In this document: in pieces, positions 1-12,304 of the stretch
Numbering within the stretch: position 1 is the stretch's first letter
Layout of the letters: every line of letters begins with the position of its first letter
Assembly (NCBI RefSeq): GCF_032854445.1
Contig: NC_088300.1
Location: forward strand, 68,112,984-68,176,983
DNA: 64,000 bases
Source: Liolophura sinensis
Lineage: Eukaryota; Mollusca; Polyplacophora; Chitonida; Chitonidae
Reading direction: 5' to 3'
Made by a program: the position numbers and the translations under genes
Notes under the pieces: model-generated
Database searches by the model: none
Told to the model about the DNA's origin: nothing
Seen by the model: only the letters and a program-made list of their open reading frames with translations

Positions 1-499
1 CCTGGTTTTGTCAGGATCTATCTAAGTGACAGTTAAGTATCAAGTACACACATCATGTTGTAGGCTGTCTGTGGGTCATGTTTTGTCAGGATCTATCTAA
101 GTGACAGTTAAGTTTCAAGTATTCACATCATGTTGTGGGATGTCTATGGTCCTGGTTTTGTCAGGATCTATCTAAGTGAGTTAAGTATCAAGTACACACA
201 TCATGTTGTAGGCTGTCTGTGGGTCATGTTTTGTCAGGATCTATCTAAGTGACAGTTAAGTTTCAAGTACTCACATCATGTTGTAGGCTGTCTATGGTCC
301 TGGTTTTGTCAGGATCTATCTAAGTGACAGTTAAGTATCAAGTACTCACATCATGTTGTAGGCTGTCCATGCACCTGGATTTGTCAAGATCTATCTAAGT
401 GACAGTTAAGTATTAAGTACTCAAATCATGTAGTAGGCTGTCTATGGGCCTGGTTTTGTCAGGATCTATCTAAGTGACAGTTAAGTATCAAGTACTCAC
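1..499 (-). repeat. Tandem array of tetraspanin exon 4 end plus splice donor, 75 bp units
   Basis: The anchor 'gtcagg' (one copy reads gtcaag) recurs at 10, 85, 160, 233, 308, 383 and 458, and at 533 inside the true exon, so the unit is 75 bp (one is 73). Read on the minus strand, each unit carries the exon 4 sense sequence (DPDKT...SLQHD region), the donor and about 30 intron bases. Some copies have gtgagtac donors; others have gtgtgtac. The leftmost copies alternate between two variants (preceded by 'cctggtttt' or 'gtcatgtttt'), a dimeric higher-order pattern. The array continues past the left edge. Confidence 0.9.
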
Positions 500-598
500 A
501 TCATGTTGCAGGCTGTCTATGGACCTGGTTTTGTCAGGATCTATCTTGTACATCTGTAACATTGTGTCATTGAGATTTCTACTCAGCTCTCCCCTTAT
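500..598 (-). CDS. Tetraspanin coding exon 4 (start of large extracellular loop)
   Basis: 99 nt, acceptor 'cgttttacag', donor 'gtgagtac' (499-492). It encodes IRGELSRNLNDTMLQMYKID and on to DSLQHD. The 33-codon length and the 'EL..NL.DTM' pattern match the family. Its 3' end is the founder of the array at 1-527. Confidence 0.88.
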
Positions 599-3500
599 CT
601 GTAAAACGAAAAGCAAATTATTACCAAAACACTGCGTCTTCACTCAATGCAACACTTCATAGCTATTATCAAACCTACCAAGTACTGAACTCAGGCACAG
701 TTCAGCCTGTTCGCCACTTCAACCAAAAGGAAGAAATCACTGATATAAAAATGACAGTTTTCATTGGCTGAAAATCTAAATACAGTGACTTAATTATTTG
801 ATGATAAGCAACTTACTGCTCCCTCGTACATGTAGGCCAGAACTCCAGATATTGCTTCCAACAGGAATATCAGTAACAAGAAGAGGGCATACTGAAACAC
901 AGAATGGGCAGTTTCAAACATATATCCATGTGCAATCATTACAAGATCATTAATTTTATAAACCTCAAACCCACTGGGGCTACACAGTTAATTCACCCTC
1001 GCCATGTATCTAAATTTAATAATGATCTTGATCAGGACAATTTTATAAGTAATTGTGATACATGTACGTCTTTTCTTTCATCATGTTCGTTATTAAACAT
1101 TATCGAACAGATCATTCTTCAAATAGGACTTTACATGTAAGCATTCTTCAGATCAACTTTTGATATTCACAGAGAAAATCTGAAATGACGATAAAGAAAA
1201 CTGAGAATTTGTAGTATGTTCCCAGTAGTGTAAAACCCGACACTAGTTAGTGGTGTACTCATAACAATGAGGCAGACCCCGCTATCCTTTCAGACCCCCG
1301 GACATCCAGCAGTGTGAAACCTGACACTAGTTAGTGCTGCACTCACAATGATGAGACGGATCCTGCTATCCATCCAGACCCCCAGACAAGCAGCAGTGTA
1401 ACACTAGCTAGAGGTGTACTCACAATGATGAGTCACACTCTGCTGTCCTTCCAGACCCCCGGACATCCAGCAGTGTAAAACCTGACACTAGTTAGTGGTG
1501 TTGTCACAAACATGAGACAGGCTCTGCTGTCCTTCAAGATGTAAAGAGAACCAGCAATATAAAAAACCTGGCACAAGATAATGGTGTACTCACAATGGTG
1601 AGAGAGACCCTGCTGTCCTTCCAGACTACTGCACAGCCAGCAGTGTAAAACCTGACACTAGTTAGTGGTGTATTCGTAACAATGAGGCAGACCCTGCTAT
1701 CCTTTCAGACCCCCAGACATGCAGCAGTGTGAAACCTGACACTAGTTAGTGCTGCACTCACAATGATGAGACGGATCCTGCTATCTATCCAGACCCCCAG
1801 ACAACCAGCAATGTAAAACCTGACACTAGATAGAGGTGTACTCACAATGATGAGACAGAACCTGTTGTCCCTCAAGACCCCAGGACATCCAGTAGGGTAA
1901 AATCTGACACTAGTTAGTTGTGTAATCATATCAATGAGGCAGACCCTGCTATCCTTTCAGACCCCCAGACATGCAGCAGTGTGAAACCTGACACTAGTTA
2001 GTGCTGCACTCACAATGATGAGATGGATCCTGCTATCTATCCAGACCCCCAGACAACCAGCAATGTAAAACCTGACACTAGATAGAGGTGTACTCACAAT
2101 GATGAGACAGAACCTGTTGTCCCTCCAGACCCCAGGACATCCAGTAGGGTAAAATCTGACACTAGTTAGTTGTGTAATCATATCAATGAGGCAGACCCTG
2201 CTATCCTTTCAGACCCCCGGACATGCAGCAGTGTGAAACCTGACACTAGTTAGTGCTGCACTCACAATGATGAGACAGACCCTGCTATCATTCTAAACCC
2301 CCGGACATCCAGCAGTGTAAAACCTGACACTAGGTAGAGGTGTACTCACAATGATGAGTCACACTCTGCTGTCCTTCCAGACCCCCGGACATCCAGCAGT
2401 GTAAAACCTGACACTAGTTAGTGGTGAAGTCACAAAGATGAGACAGGCTCTGCTGTCCTTCAAGATGTGAAGAGAACCAGCAATATAAAAAACCTGGCAC
2501 TAGATAATGGTGTACTCACAATGATGAGAGAGATCCTGCTGTCCTTCCAGACTACTGCACAGCCAGCAGTGTAAAACCTGACACTAGTTAGTGGTGTATT
2601 CGTAACAATGAGGCAGACCCTGCTATCCTTTCAGACCCCCGGACATGCAGCAGTGTGAAACCTGACACTAGTTAGTGCTGCACTCACAATGATGAGACAG
2701 ACCCTGCTATCATTCTAAACCCCCGGACATCCAGCAGTGTAAAACCTGACACTAGCTAGAGGTGTACTCACAATGATGAGTCAGACTGCTGTCCTTCCAG
2801 CCCCTGGACATCCAGCAGTGTAAAACCTGACACTAGTTAGTGGTGTAGTCACAAAGATGAGACAGGCTCTGCTGTCCTTCAAGATGTGAAGAGAACCAGC
2901 AATATAAAAAACCTGGCACTAGATAATGGTGTACTCACAATGGTGAGAGAGATCCTGCTGTCCTTCCAGACTACTGCACAGCCAGCAGTGTAAAACCTGA
3001 CACTAGTTAGTGGTGTACTCGTAACAATGAGGCAGACCCTGCTATCCTTTCAGACCCCCGGACATGCAGCAGTGTGAAACCTGACACTAGTTAGTGCTGC
3101 ACTCACAATGATGAGACAGACCCTGCTATCATTCTAAACCCCCGGACATCCAGCAGTGTAAAACCTGACACTAGCTAGAGGTGTACTCACAATGATGAGT
3201 CAGACTGCTGTCCTTCCAGCCCCTGGACATCCAGCAGTGTAAAACCTGACACTAGTTAGTGGTGTAGTCACAAAGATGAGACAGGCTCTGCTGTCCTTCA
3301 AGATGTAAAGAGAACCAGCAATATAAAAACCGTGGCACTAGATAATGGTGTACTCACAATGGTGAGAGAGACCCTGCTGTCCTTCCATACTACTGCACAG
3401 CCAGCAGTGTAAAACCTGACACTAGTTAGTGGTGTACTCACAATGACAAGGCAGACTCTGCTGTCCTTCCAGACCCCCAGACAACCGAGGAAGCTGACAA

Positions 3501-5205
3501 GAATGATGAATCCCCCTGTGGCAAGGAACAAGTAGGTGGTCGTCGCATACATGTCATTGGACAACAGGCTGACATAGGAATGTTTGGCAACCATCGTCCA
3601 TACACCTACAGCCAGGAATGTTGCTCCAGAAAACTGCAATGACACATCACTGTTTGGTAAAGATATCGATATAACTCCACAAAAAATCAGTAATTTTAGC
3701 TTTATTTAAAGTTTTATGTACTTTAAGTTCATTGACCACAAAGCCATTTTGGACCCTTTTCACAATGCTTAGTTTTTGGTACTTCATGAAAGTTGAAATA
3801 ATGACAATACTGATGAGGAAAACAAAAATTTCTAAACCCAAATAAAAAGTTTTAAGATTGCATTACAAATTCAGAAATGGTTTTGTGAGACTGGTCCCCT
3901 GACCACACAGAATATGTAACTTGGCAAAGGTTGGTGATTTGCCCTTTCATGAAAACCCCATCTTCTCTTTCCAATGTATACCATCACAAAGTAAAGTGAA
4001 AAATTGTTAAGAATGATGTTAAACACCCATCAACTAAATATCTGTTTATTTATTTGATTGGTATTTTGTGCCTTACATGAGAGTATTTTACTTATATGAT
4101 GCAGCCAGCATTATGGTGGTAGGAAACTGGGCAGAGCCCTGGGAAAACCACAACCATCTGCAGGTTGCTGGCAGATTTTCTCACTTACCGCCGGAGTGGA
4201 AGCCAGTATGAGCTGGACTTGAAATCACAGCGACCACATTGGTGAGAGACTCCTGGGTCATTGTGCTGTGCTGGCCTGCTAACCCCATGAGCCATGGAGG
4301 CTCCCTCAACTCAATAAACAATATATCCATTAACAGGTTGGTGATTTGTATTTGTAGGTAAAACTAGACTTCCTACAAAGTCTGTGCCATAAATCATTAC
4401 GTCCAAACGGCGAGGACAGAAGTTTAATGATTTACTTCTACTTGACACAGATTTTTACTTGTGGCAACCTTATGATGTTCATACAAAGTTTATGGTAGAA
4501 ACTAGCCTGGTTTCCTACTCAAAATATGATGTGAAAGTCACCTGTATACCATCTATAACCTACATGTACATGTGTATGGCATGATGTCAGGTTTCTCTGA
4601 ACCGTGTTAGGCTATACCAGTTTAAATTGTTGTTTTCTGGGCAGTACAAATCTTTGTCCAATGTCAGAGCACTAAGCAGGGTATAAAAATAAAAATTGTC
4701 AAATTTGTGGGAGCTGTGGATTGTCCCAGCAATTTTCACCTGTACAAGACAGGAAAGTCAAAAAACAGGAAAAAAAATCATACAAACTGCCAAGACTGGA
4801 CAAAAGAAAAAGGTGGATTATCAATTTTATTTTCATTCCCTTTTTGGATTTTTTTTCAGTGTACATGCTTACTCGTAAAACAAAAAATAAACTGATGTTG
4901 CCTCTGAATTGTTTCTTAGCCTGCATGTTGCATTGTAGCATGATTTCCTACACAGATTATCCTGTTGAAATGGAACACACACGTGCATGTTTAACCACAC
5001 AGAAACAATATCCTACCCAGAATATGATGTTAAAGATGGTCAGGATATTGCGGAGAAAGAACAGCCCACAGACTCCATCTTTATCCTTTTTCTTACTCCG
5101 CTGTGTGCTCATGTTGGCTGCTGATGTCACAAACACCCTAATCTGGACTTATCTCCCCTTGTCAACCTCGTTTGTCCCACGGGCTGCTGTATTACGCTCA
5201 TGTAC
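500..5205 (-). CDS. Tetraspanin (CD151/TSPAN11-like), N-terminal four coding exons; 3' part outside window
   Basis: Four-pass membrane scaffold that organises receptors and integrins at the cell surface (family knowledge). Coding exons on the minus strand: 5112-5017 (96 nt, ATG at 5112), 3633-3442 (192 nt), 891-817 (75 nt) and 598-500 (99 nt), all in phase 0 with AG/GT borders. The 192-75-99 pattern is typical of tetraspanin genes. The 154 visible residues give a basic start (MSTQRSKKKDKDGVCG), TM1 (ILTIFNIIFW then FSGATFLAVGVW), a short first loop, TM2 ending GCLGVWKDSR, TM3 (YALFLLLIFLLEAISGVLAY) and the start of the large extracellular loop (ELSRNLNDTM). The diagnostic CCG motif would be in the next exon, left of position 1. 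A 5' UTR stretch (5113-5205) follows an acceptor (ctccag) and precedes the ATG, so an upstream non-coding exon is expected. Introns 2 and 4 contain tandem arrays made from the ends of the preceding exons. The family is certain; the CD151/TSPAN11 assignment is from resemblance only. Confidence 0.9.
599..816 (-). other. Tetraspanin intron 3
   Basis: Short 218 bp intron between coding exons 3 and 4, with gtaagt donor and tttacag acceptor. No repeat or other gene was seen in it. Confidence 0.8.
817..891 (-). CDS. Tetraspanin coding exon 3 (TM3)
   Basis: 75 nt, acceptor 'ctgtgtttcag', donor 'gtaagt'. It encodes 25 residues beginning YALFLLLIFLLE, including the conserved TM3 glutamate (LLE) and the AYMYE end. 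Confidence 0.9.
1221..3441 (-). repeat. Tandem array of tetraspanin exon 2 end plus splice donor, 84 bp units, about 26 copies
   Basis: On the minus strand each unit has about 45 nt matching the exon 2 end (GCLGVWKDSRVCLVI), then a donor-like 'gtgagtac' and about 39 nt of intron ('accactaactagtgtcagg' and on). The array fills most of intron 2, starting directly at the exon. A block with 'gaagagaaccagcaatataa' recurs near 1540, 2469, 2887 and 3308; the last three are spaced about 420 bp, that is five units, so there is a five-unit higher-order repeat. Several units stay open in the tetraspanin frame. Confidence 0.9.
3442..3633 (-). CDS. Tetraspanin coding exon 2 (TM1 end to TM2)
   Basis: Acceptor 'tcattgcag' before 3633 and donor 'gtgagtac' after 3442. 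It encodes 64 residues, FSGATFLAVG to KDSRVCLVI. The last 45 nt of this exon and the next 39 nt of intron are the founder unit of the array at 1221-3441. Confidence 0.9.
4045..4305 (-). mobile_element. tRNA-headed SINE (family A), near full length, in tetraspanin intron 1
   Basis: Reads 'tttatttatttgattggt' at its left (tail) end and a tRNA-like head ending in 'gccatggaggctccc' at the right. Between them are the shared body words (agcattatggtgg, gcaggttgctggcaga, ttgaaatcacagcgacc). The best full-length comparison copy is at 58291-58563. Confidence 0.85.
4620..4990 (+). repeat. Dispersed repeat, copy 1 (pairs with 10594-10890)
   Basis: Shares diverged but collinear words with 10594-10890: 'gggcag', 'caatgtc', 'ggtataaaaataa', 'gtggattgtc/gtggactgtc', 'aagactgg', 'gaaatggaaca'. 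Type unknown. It ends just downstream of tetraspanin coding exon 1. Confidence 0.6.
5017..5205 (-). CDS. Tetraspanin exon with 5' UTR tail and first coding segment
   Basis: Acceptor 'ttatctctccag' precedes 5205. The UTR runs 5205-5113 and the ATG is at 5112-5110. The coding part is 32 codons ending IFNIIFW, then donor 'gtagga' (5016-5011). The NIIFW ending at a phase 0 junction is the usual end of tetraspanin coding exon 1. Confidence 0.85.
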
Positions 5206-5832
5206 CTGGAGAGATAACAAGACAATACATTGTATAACAACACACAACTAAACATTGAAAATTGGTATTTTCATGCAATTTCTGAACATCTCACACAGGT
5301 GCCCATTAAAACAGGTAGTTCAAATTTGGTAAGAGAATCATCAGGGTAACACCAATCCCTATACAGGTGGCATAGACTACAGGGATGCTTCAAAGAATGT
5401 ATATACATGTCCCTACAGTCAGCGTAGAAGACAAGGCCCAAATAAAATTGTGATCGAAATATTTATCAATTGCACTGTAACAGGAGTATCTTTGGATATA
5501 ATCAACTTTTATGTGTTTCATGTTTTTCATGGAGATAATAAAAAAACAGAACGAGGAAGTCTAATATTCGCTTTGTATCTTGAGCAGAGTGCTCTATGAT
5601 ATCAAATGATACAAATTCAGAATGTTCTTATCAGACTGACAAGAATCTGGTTGGGCGTGCGTGCCAATGGGGAATGTATACCAGTCTTCTTTAAGACACC
5701 CAGGCTTTTAGACTTTCAGAACTCTCAAGTATAACTACTAAAAGCTGGATATACAAAATCAGATATTGTGGTTTAATGCGGGACTGTGACAATCTAATAT
5801 TGGTTACAAGTTTGTCTGAACGGAAAAGAGTA

Positions 5833-5878
5833 ATATGAGTGAGTGAGTGCTTGGGGTTTAACATCGTACTTGACAAGA
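5833..5878. mobile_element. SINE family B fragment
   Basis: 'gagtgagtgcttggggttta' followed by a 'acatcgtacttgacaag' end, matching the terminus of the element at 12305-12640. Confidence 0.6.
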
Positions 5879-6059
5879 GTAATGTCTCACAGACTGAGGT
5901 ACTGGGACAATGCTGGATACATCTGCCTTTCATTAGAATGGTACATGCACATTCAAGTCTGGAGCAGAGAACCTTGTCAACTGCATTAAAGTTTCACACA
6001 GCAGATTGAGAGCCATTTCACGTGTAGTTCCAGAAAACATTCAGACTCCCATAACAATC

Positions 6060-6240
6060 AAGTTGTATTGAAACTAACAAGTAAATTGAACAAAATACGA
6101 TGGTTTACCAATTAAAAGTTTGGTTTTCACACAAATTTCATTCATTCACAGATTTAAGAGCTCTCTGAAAGCAGCATTTTGAGTTGTGTTCTACAAAATT
6201 TCTTTATGCACATTCAAAATGCCAGCTTTTAAGTTTCTGA
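6060..6240 (+). repeat. Dispersed repeat, copy 1 (pairs with 23403-23570)
   Basis: Collinear words shared with PRMT1 intron 4: 'atgatggtt/acgatggtt', 'accaattaaaagttt/accagtgaaaagttt', 'attcacagatttaa.agctct'. Type unknown. Confidence 0.6.
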
Positions 6241-7189
6241 AGTTTTTCAGCTTTAATTTGGTAGATACATGTAAGGGCCTTCACCGGCATATTTGAATGT
6301 ACAAAAGATTAACAAGGTTTTGCCGCCCAAAATAGAGAGTTTGCCTCCACTCTTTAACAAAAACAGGTTATGGCTGCATTTTCCCAGCACCTAACAACTA
6401 AATGTCATTATACAGTGTAACAAATCTGAGAACAGAATATATGGCAAGACATCCAACGGTTCTTAAACATGAAAAAAAAAAGTTTAACGAATGCCAAAAA
6501 ATCCACTTTGCTACCTATATCCATGAGGCATTATTGCTAAGCTATTCATGACGACAGACATGTGAGTTAGTCGTTTTTGCATTGCACCATACTGATATCA
6601 ATCAATGGTCATGTTACTGTGTACATGCAGCCTACTCACACGAAGAAAAAAACCACGGATAGATGGCAGTAGAATGATAGACAGTCTAGTGTTGGGAGCA
6701 TTTTCCCATGCTGGCGACATATACACTGACACTTGTAGTTATAGCCACTTGGACAATGTTATTAATACATTAAAACGTTGCTTTTACTGATCACCTGAGT
6801 TTCCATAGAGACCTTATTTACCGGGCCATTCCGGGTTCTGATATTGACACTGTCTCTCCATTTGTTGCTAAGGACCACCAACCAATTTAGCCAAATATTG
6901 TCAGGATTTCATCCAGCACAGAAAAAAAAGGGACAACATGTGAAGTACATGTAACCACTTGGATCACTGGCTTCTTTGTATCATTGGAGGACAGAATTTC
7001 TACATATGAATGATAATGAAATTACACATACAGAGTACACATCCTTGTATGTAGTGCACAATCATGATCAACAGATGGGTATGCAAAATTAAGTGCTGCC
7101 ATCACACAGCCACTTGGTACTGTTGTACACACATGTGCGTCTATCGGGACTGGTAGATCCAGGATCAATCCTTGATTGAGTCACACCTA

Positions 7190-7232
7190 AGACTTTGTTG
7201 AGTACGACGTTAAACCCCAAGCACTCACTCAT
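7190..7232. mobile_element. SINE family B terminus
   Basis: 'ttgagtacgacgttaaaccc' followed by 'caagcactcactca' is the reverse of the SINE-B terminus seen at 12307 and the same as at 29674-29710. Confidence 0.6.
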
Positions 7233-10200
7233 GTGCATCTACACAGAGATAGATTTTTCTATACATTTGTGGAAATTTATATTTTAAAAGTTAGCAGTAG
7301 GATATATGTACAGATACATACATGTATACTGAAATTCGGTTTGAAATCAGACAATTCTGATACATATACGTGAACATTATGAGTGCATGTAAATATCCAA
7401 AACTGTTGGAACAGATGTAATCATAACAGCTACATGTATTTGAACTACATTTATACATGTACGCATAATTTCTCAAACCATCTCTCCAATATTTTGTGAC
7501 ATTCTGAGACAACTACGGGGCGCAGAGAAATAATTTGCACAGTTTTATGAAGCTTGCATCTCAAATGACACAAAAAAATCATCTTTGGTGTCATGTTAAT
7601 AATAACTGTACGCATAAATTCCACTGAAAAAAATGCTTTAGAGGTTGAAAAGCTTGAATATTTACGGTTTAATTATTAATATATCTACTTAAAACACTGA
7701 GTTTCAAAAGAGAGGCAATTTTCACAGCTTCACCCTTCATGCAATTCACATCGCTTCACCCTTCATGCAATTCTTCAACATTTCGTACCAATCAACAAAT
7801 GAACAATTTGGTAGGGTTGATTTTTCGTTTATATAATTACATATCATGTACATGGGCTAACTTCAGAGCTTCATGTTGGCCTACACAGAATTTATTAATT
7901 CAGGTTACATGCTTGGAGTACTGAAAAAATTGTGTGCAGTATAAACTACATGTAGCTGGCAGCTTACAACTTACCTATTACAACATTATCAGAGTGGCTA
8001 CACCTAAGTGTACATGTGATACTTCCCAAATAAGTCCAGTGAAATGATCTACATTACATGAGAAAAAAACATCACTTACTGCCTGTTGACCAACCTCCTT
8101 CAAAGGGATCAATGCATGTCTACAGTATGTACCACAACCCCCATGTACTTTGGCTGTTTTAAGCCTGTGTTTATAATAGGCACACGATTTTAACAAATCC
8201 CCATCACTCCATATAAGGTCACATACCAAGTTTATAGTAGCCCCCACCCCTTATTGCGTGCCTTAGCACAGTATACAGCAAGGCCAGACAAATTACTGTC
8301 CTTGTCTTAAGTTGGTATGAAATCTGACTCAGCCCTCAGTAACTAACACAGGTTTACAGCCTGTGTCAAAATGTCAGCCTAATTATAGATGTTTTACAGC
8401 ATGGAGGCTTGATCCAAATCCCCAATATATCAGCTGACACTTGAATAGTGAAAGAAAGCAGCTTATAGCATGTCTTATATCATGAAAGTTGCGTGAATAT
8501 TGATAGGAAATAAGAGGAAAACTTTGACTGACAATTGTCACCAATTTGTTTGGCAGTTTAATGTTACCTACCCTAAATCCTCTAAAAATTTCAACCACAA
8601 ACAATTTATTAAGTGCGTGTTTTGGCATATTAATGGAATGTTAATTTACCATATCTGGGTAGGTAATTCCAGATTATAAAATTCACAACGTGTCTCAATC
8701 CAAGCAAGACATTTTAATCTTTGAAAATGCTTCTGAAGTTGTGTTTAACTGGCTGAATTTGTTGAGGAGTCTGGGTACATATACTGTGTACAATCAGAAT
8801 GTACATGTATATGTAAGCCCAATTCTTCAGTCACTACTCATACCATTTCTCACCATTATATCTACACAGGCACACACTCTGGACAGTTTACTAATCAGAA
8901 CAAACTTCAATATACAATATACATGTACTGGACGAGACCCCACCAGAATTAATAAAAACTTGTCTAGGAAAACTGGATCACTTTCATTCACTTTCATGAA
9001 TTCTGATAAAAAAAATCTGACATCAGGCTCCACATTAAAAAATCCACACTCCTTTTAAAGGAAACACCTGCATATATGTAAATTTCAAACAAAAGCCCAA
9101 CCTTACTGAAGTACACCGTGTTCCAGTTATAAAATACAGGTATTGTCCTGCATGCACATATTCATGGTATTAATGAAAAGGGTCTGCATGTAGATCCCCA
9201 GAGGTCTCTATAGACATGTGTTCACACTCTAAACCTACAAGTACCTGTATGTCATGGCAGCACTTTCAAAGATATCTAAACACACCTTCATGCTGTTTAA
9301 AAGTGAGCAACACATTCTATTAGTTTTTTACAAGTGGCCACAAAACAGACTGGTAAAAAATGGACAATAAAGCACAAGTATACGTCTCTGAATTCTTAAA
9401 AATCTACACACTCAAAGCTGTTGTGCATGACGACATAGCAATATTGTATGTACATGTATCATAGTGAGTAAACACAGCTGCCAATCTCAGAAATGTTATC
9501 TATCACTGCATGAACTTCAAGCTCAATGTAGAAACTAAGGAGCAGGAAACACTGACATACAAACCATTTAGTTGTTCAGCCAGACTGCCGACAGCAATGT
9601 GGAGTCTCATCTGACCGAAGCCTCGAACATGCATGCAGAAAACCAGCAACTTGTGTGTGGGAATAGTCAAGCTTCAAAGGCACAACAAACAAATTCTTCT
9701 GCGGCTGACCATCCTGTCTTCATGTGGTCAGCATCAGGAAACACTGTTTAGATAATCCAGTCTGTTCTAGCCACACCCACCCTCACCCTAAAGGTCAAAA
9801 CTGGTATGTGGGAGAGGCTCATGTGCAAAAACAAGGAGCTAGAGTATAACCACATGATAAAAGCAATCATTGCCACCTGTGGGAATTGAACACTTGCCAC
9901 AGAACTGATCAACAAAACAACAACAGTAACAAACACATACAATGTCACTCTAAGTACAGTAATTCTCCATATCCTTTGTAAATGATTTTTGAAGGGATCT
10001 ATTAACAAATGGCTGGAGAATACTTCATTACTTGCTTAAGGTTGCTTTTGACATCCACTAAACATAAAGATGTACATTCAACATCAGGTCCATGCTTTTA
10101 AAAAGATGTTTGGGTAAATTTGCCTGGTAACAGGTCAAAAGGTTGTGGCATTGACAATACCCTATACTCTGTTTATGGAAAAGTGCCCTTGACGTTGAGG

Positions 10201-10593
10201 AATACTTGCTCTACATTATTGCACAATACATAAAGCTTATGTAACTTAATATTCCCAGGATACAGTACCAATTTCTGACACAATGCGTTAACAACACATA
10301 GGTGTACTGGCTAGCATCAAACATGCGTACAAAGTAGACATACATATGATATCATTAAGCTGGTAATGAGATTTGTCCATGCTAGAATGTTAATCTGGTA
10401 TTTAAACAATTGAACAAGAAATCATACCAATACCAACAAACCACTCATGCACTGAGTCACTGAGTTGACCTCACTGTACCAACAGTCAACCAGAACAGCT
10501 TTATGGTACCTGCTATGTGCTGACCAATCTGCAGTATATATATACCCCTTATTATATACCTACCAGCACTGCACTACTCTTTAGACCACACCA

Positions 10594-10890
10594 TTTAAAG
10601 TTTTTAGAATGGTTTTATGGGCAGAATGAGTCTTTTTTTCAATGTCTGAAGAAGGTATAAAAATAATTCAGTCATCTAATTTGCGGACATGTGGACTGTC
10701 TCAGATACTGTTCTGTTTAAAACATAATTGAAAAACAAGAAAGTCACCAAAACATTAAGACTGGGCAAAATAAATTTAACACGTTGATTATAAAATTGAA
10801 GCATAGAATCTTGTAACCTTTGTGTTCAAGTGGCCATAGGACTCTTCATCTTATAAAGTTTAATCAGAAGAAATGGAACAGACAAGTTCT
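10594..10890 (+). repeat. Dispersed repeat, copy 2 (pairs with 4620-4990)
   Basis: Same orientation and order of conserved words as the copy at 4620, with many substitutions and small indels, so an old interspersed element. Confidence 0.6.
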
Positions 10891-12304
10891 TACAGAATTA
10901 CATTTTTGATATATCACACACTTCCAAATACGCCTGCTCTACACAGGTACTACTGTTACCTGGATCTTTGTTATTTCACCATTGTCTCATTGTCAATTTT
11001 CACTCACTCTTGAAGGCTGCACATTCTTTTATTTATAGTTTATGTTTAAATGTTCAGATTTAAACCCAATTCTGAGAATAAAATGGTCACAGGTGCTTCC
11101 TGAATTTTAGTACTTAATAAACAGGTAGAAAAAAACCCCCACAACTGCAACTTTTAATATATCTTGCAAAAAATCCAATACCTCTTGTTCAGTTAATGTT
11201 AAGTCTAAAAGGATATCAAAAATTTGACCAGGCCTAGTGACAGACTCGCCTGTAAACAAAGCAAATGATAGTTGAGCAACATTTTGACTTTCTGCGATGC
11301 TATTTAATTGCATGTATACATACACAGGTCTCTTCCACTGAAAATGCTTCAGTGTACAGGATTGCTATTTCCACAAGCTCGCTCACACTGTCTGACCACA
11401 AAACTCAGTTGAGTCGATGGATTCTTAATTATCCTGACTACCCTACTTCTTTTAAAATTTGGGACACCTGGTCCGCTCATTTTAGCCAATATATATGTAA
11501 TTCTAGCAGGAATATTGAGATTCTAATGAACATACCTGTACTCATATCTTTACTCATATCTTTACTTTTCCAAAAGCCTGGTAAAGAAATGTAATATTCT
11601 GCTTTCAACACTACTAATGTCTTGTCACAAATTTTAGAAGAATTAAGGTATATCACAGCTCTGATTGTCTAGCTAATGTAGCTGCACATGATGAGCAGAT
11701 AAGAAATTATTGCCCTAAAACCATCATCAGGTTTTATATATACGTACCTAAATATACCTTTTTGAAAGCATTACAACCTCAGTGTTCATCAAGTCTATTA
11801 AATAAATAAATGCAATTAACTATGTGAGCTTTAAGGAACGATAACTTTCCCTGTTTGTAAATGTATGCATAAAATGACCACAGGCAGTAAAGTTTATCAG
11901 GAAGAAGGTGTTGTTTTGGTTATGCAGATACATGTACAGTTGAGTGTTAGTCTACAACATGTATACATGTAGATATGAATGAAAGTTTCACAAGACAAAA
12001 AAATAGAACTAGGATCGGTAGTTTTCACAAATGATGTTTATGCATGGAGTTTATATGACTGCTTTATACACTGCAGCTGTGTTAGACACAATACTGTCAC
12101 TGTGGCAGACAACATTGTGCACCCAAAGTTCATGCGCATGTAGTACTGTACATTCATACAGTGCAATTTCACGCACAGCGTATCTAGCATGATTTATTCA
12201 TGCATAACAGAACTGCAATTAAGGCAGTGACTAATGAGAATCATAGCATGATTAGATACCACATTACAATACCCTCAATACAAAGCTATAACTGTTTAGG
12301 TGAA

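Larger units (their letters stand above)
5206..12300. other. About 7 kb without a recognisable gene (upstream region or 5' intron of the tetraspanin)
   Basis: AT-rich, rich in 'tacatgta' palindromes, with no ORF showing family resemblance. It contains a SINE fragment near 5836-5878, a dispersed repeat at 6060-6240, a SINE-B end at 7190-7232 and a second dispersed repeat at 10594-10890. Because the tetraspanin ATG exon starts at a splice acceptor, part of this region is probably a 5' intron. Confidence 0.5.

Noticed and set aside
1-3441. CRISPR-like arrays
   Set aside because: Repeats are contiguous without unique spacers and the DNA is clearly eukaryotic with spliced genes.
4721-5251. 176-codon plus-strand ORF
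   Set aside because: Antisense to tetraspanin coding exon 1 and its UTR; the minus-strand splicing and protein match are far better supported.
8690-9058. 122-codon ORF and similar short ORFs across 5.2-12.3 kb
   Set aside because: Low-complexity AT-rich open stretches without motif, paralogue or splice context.
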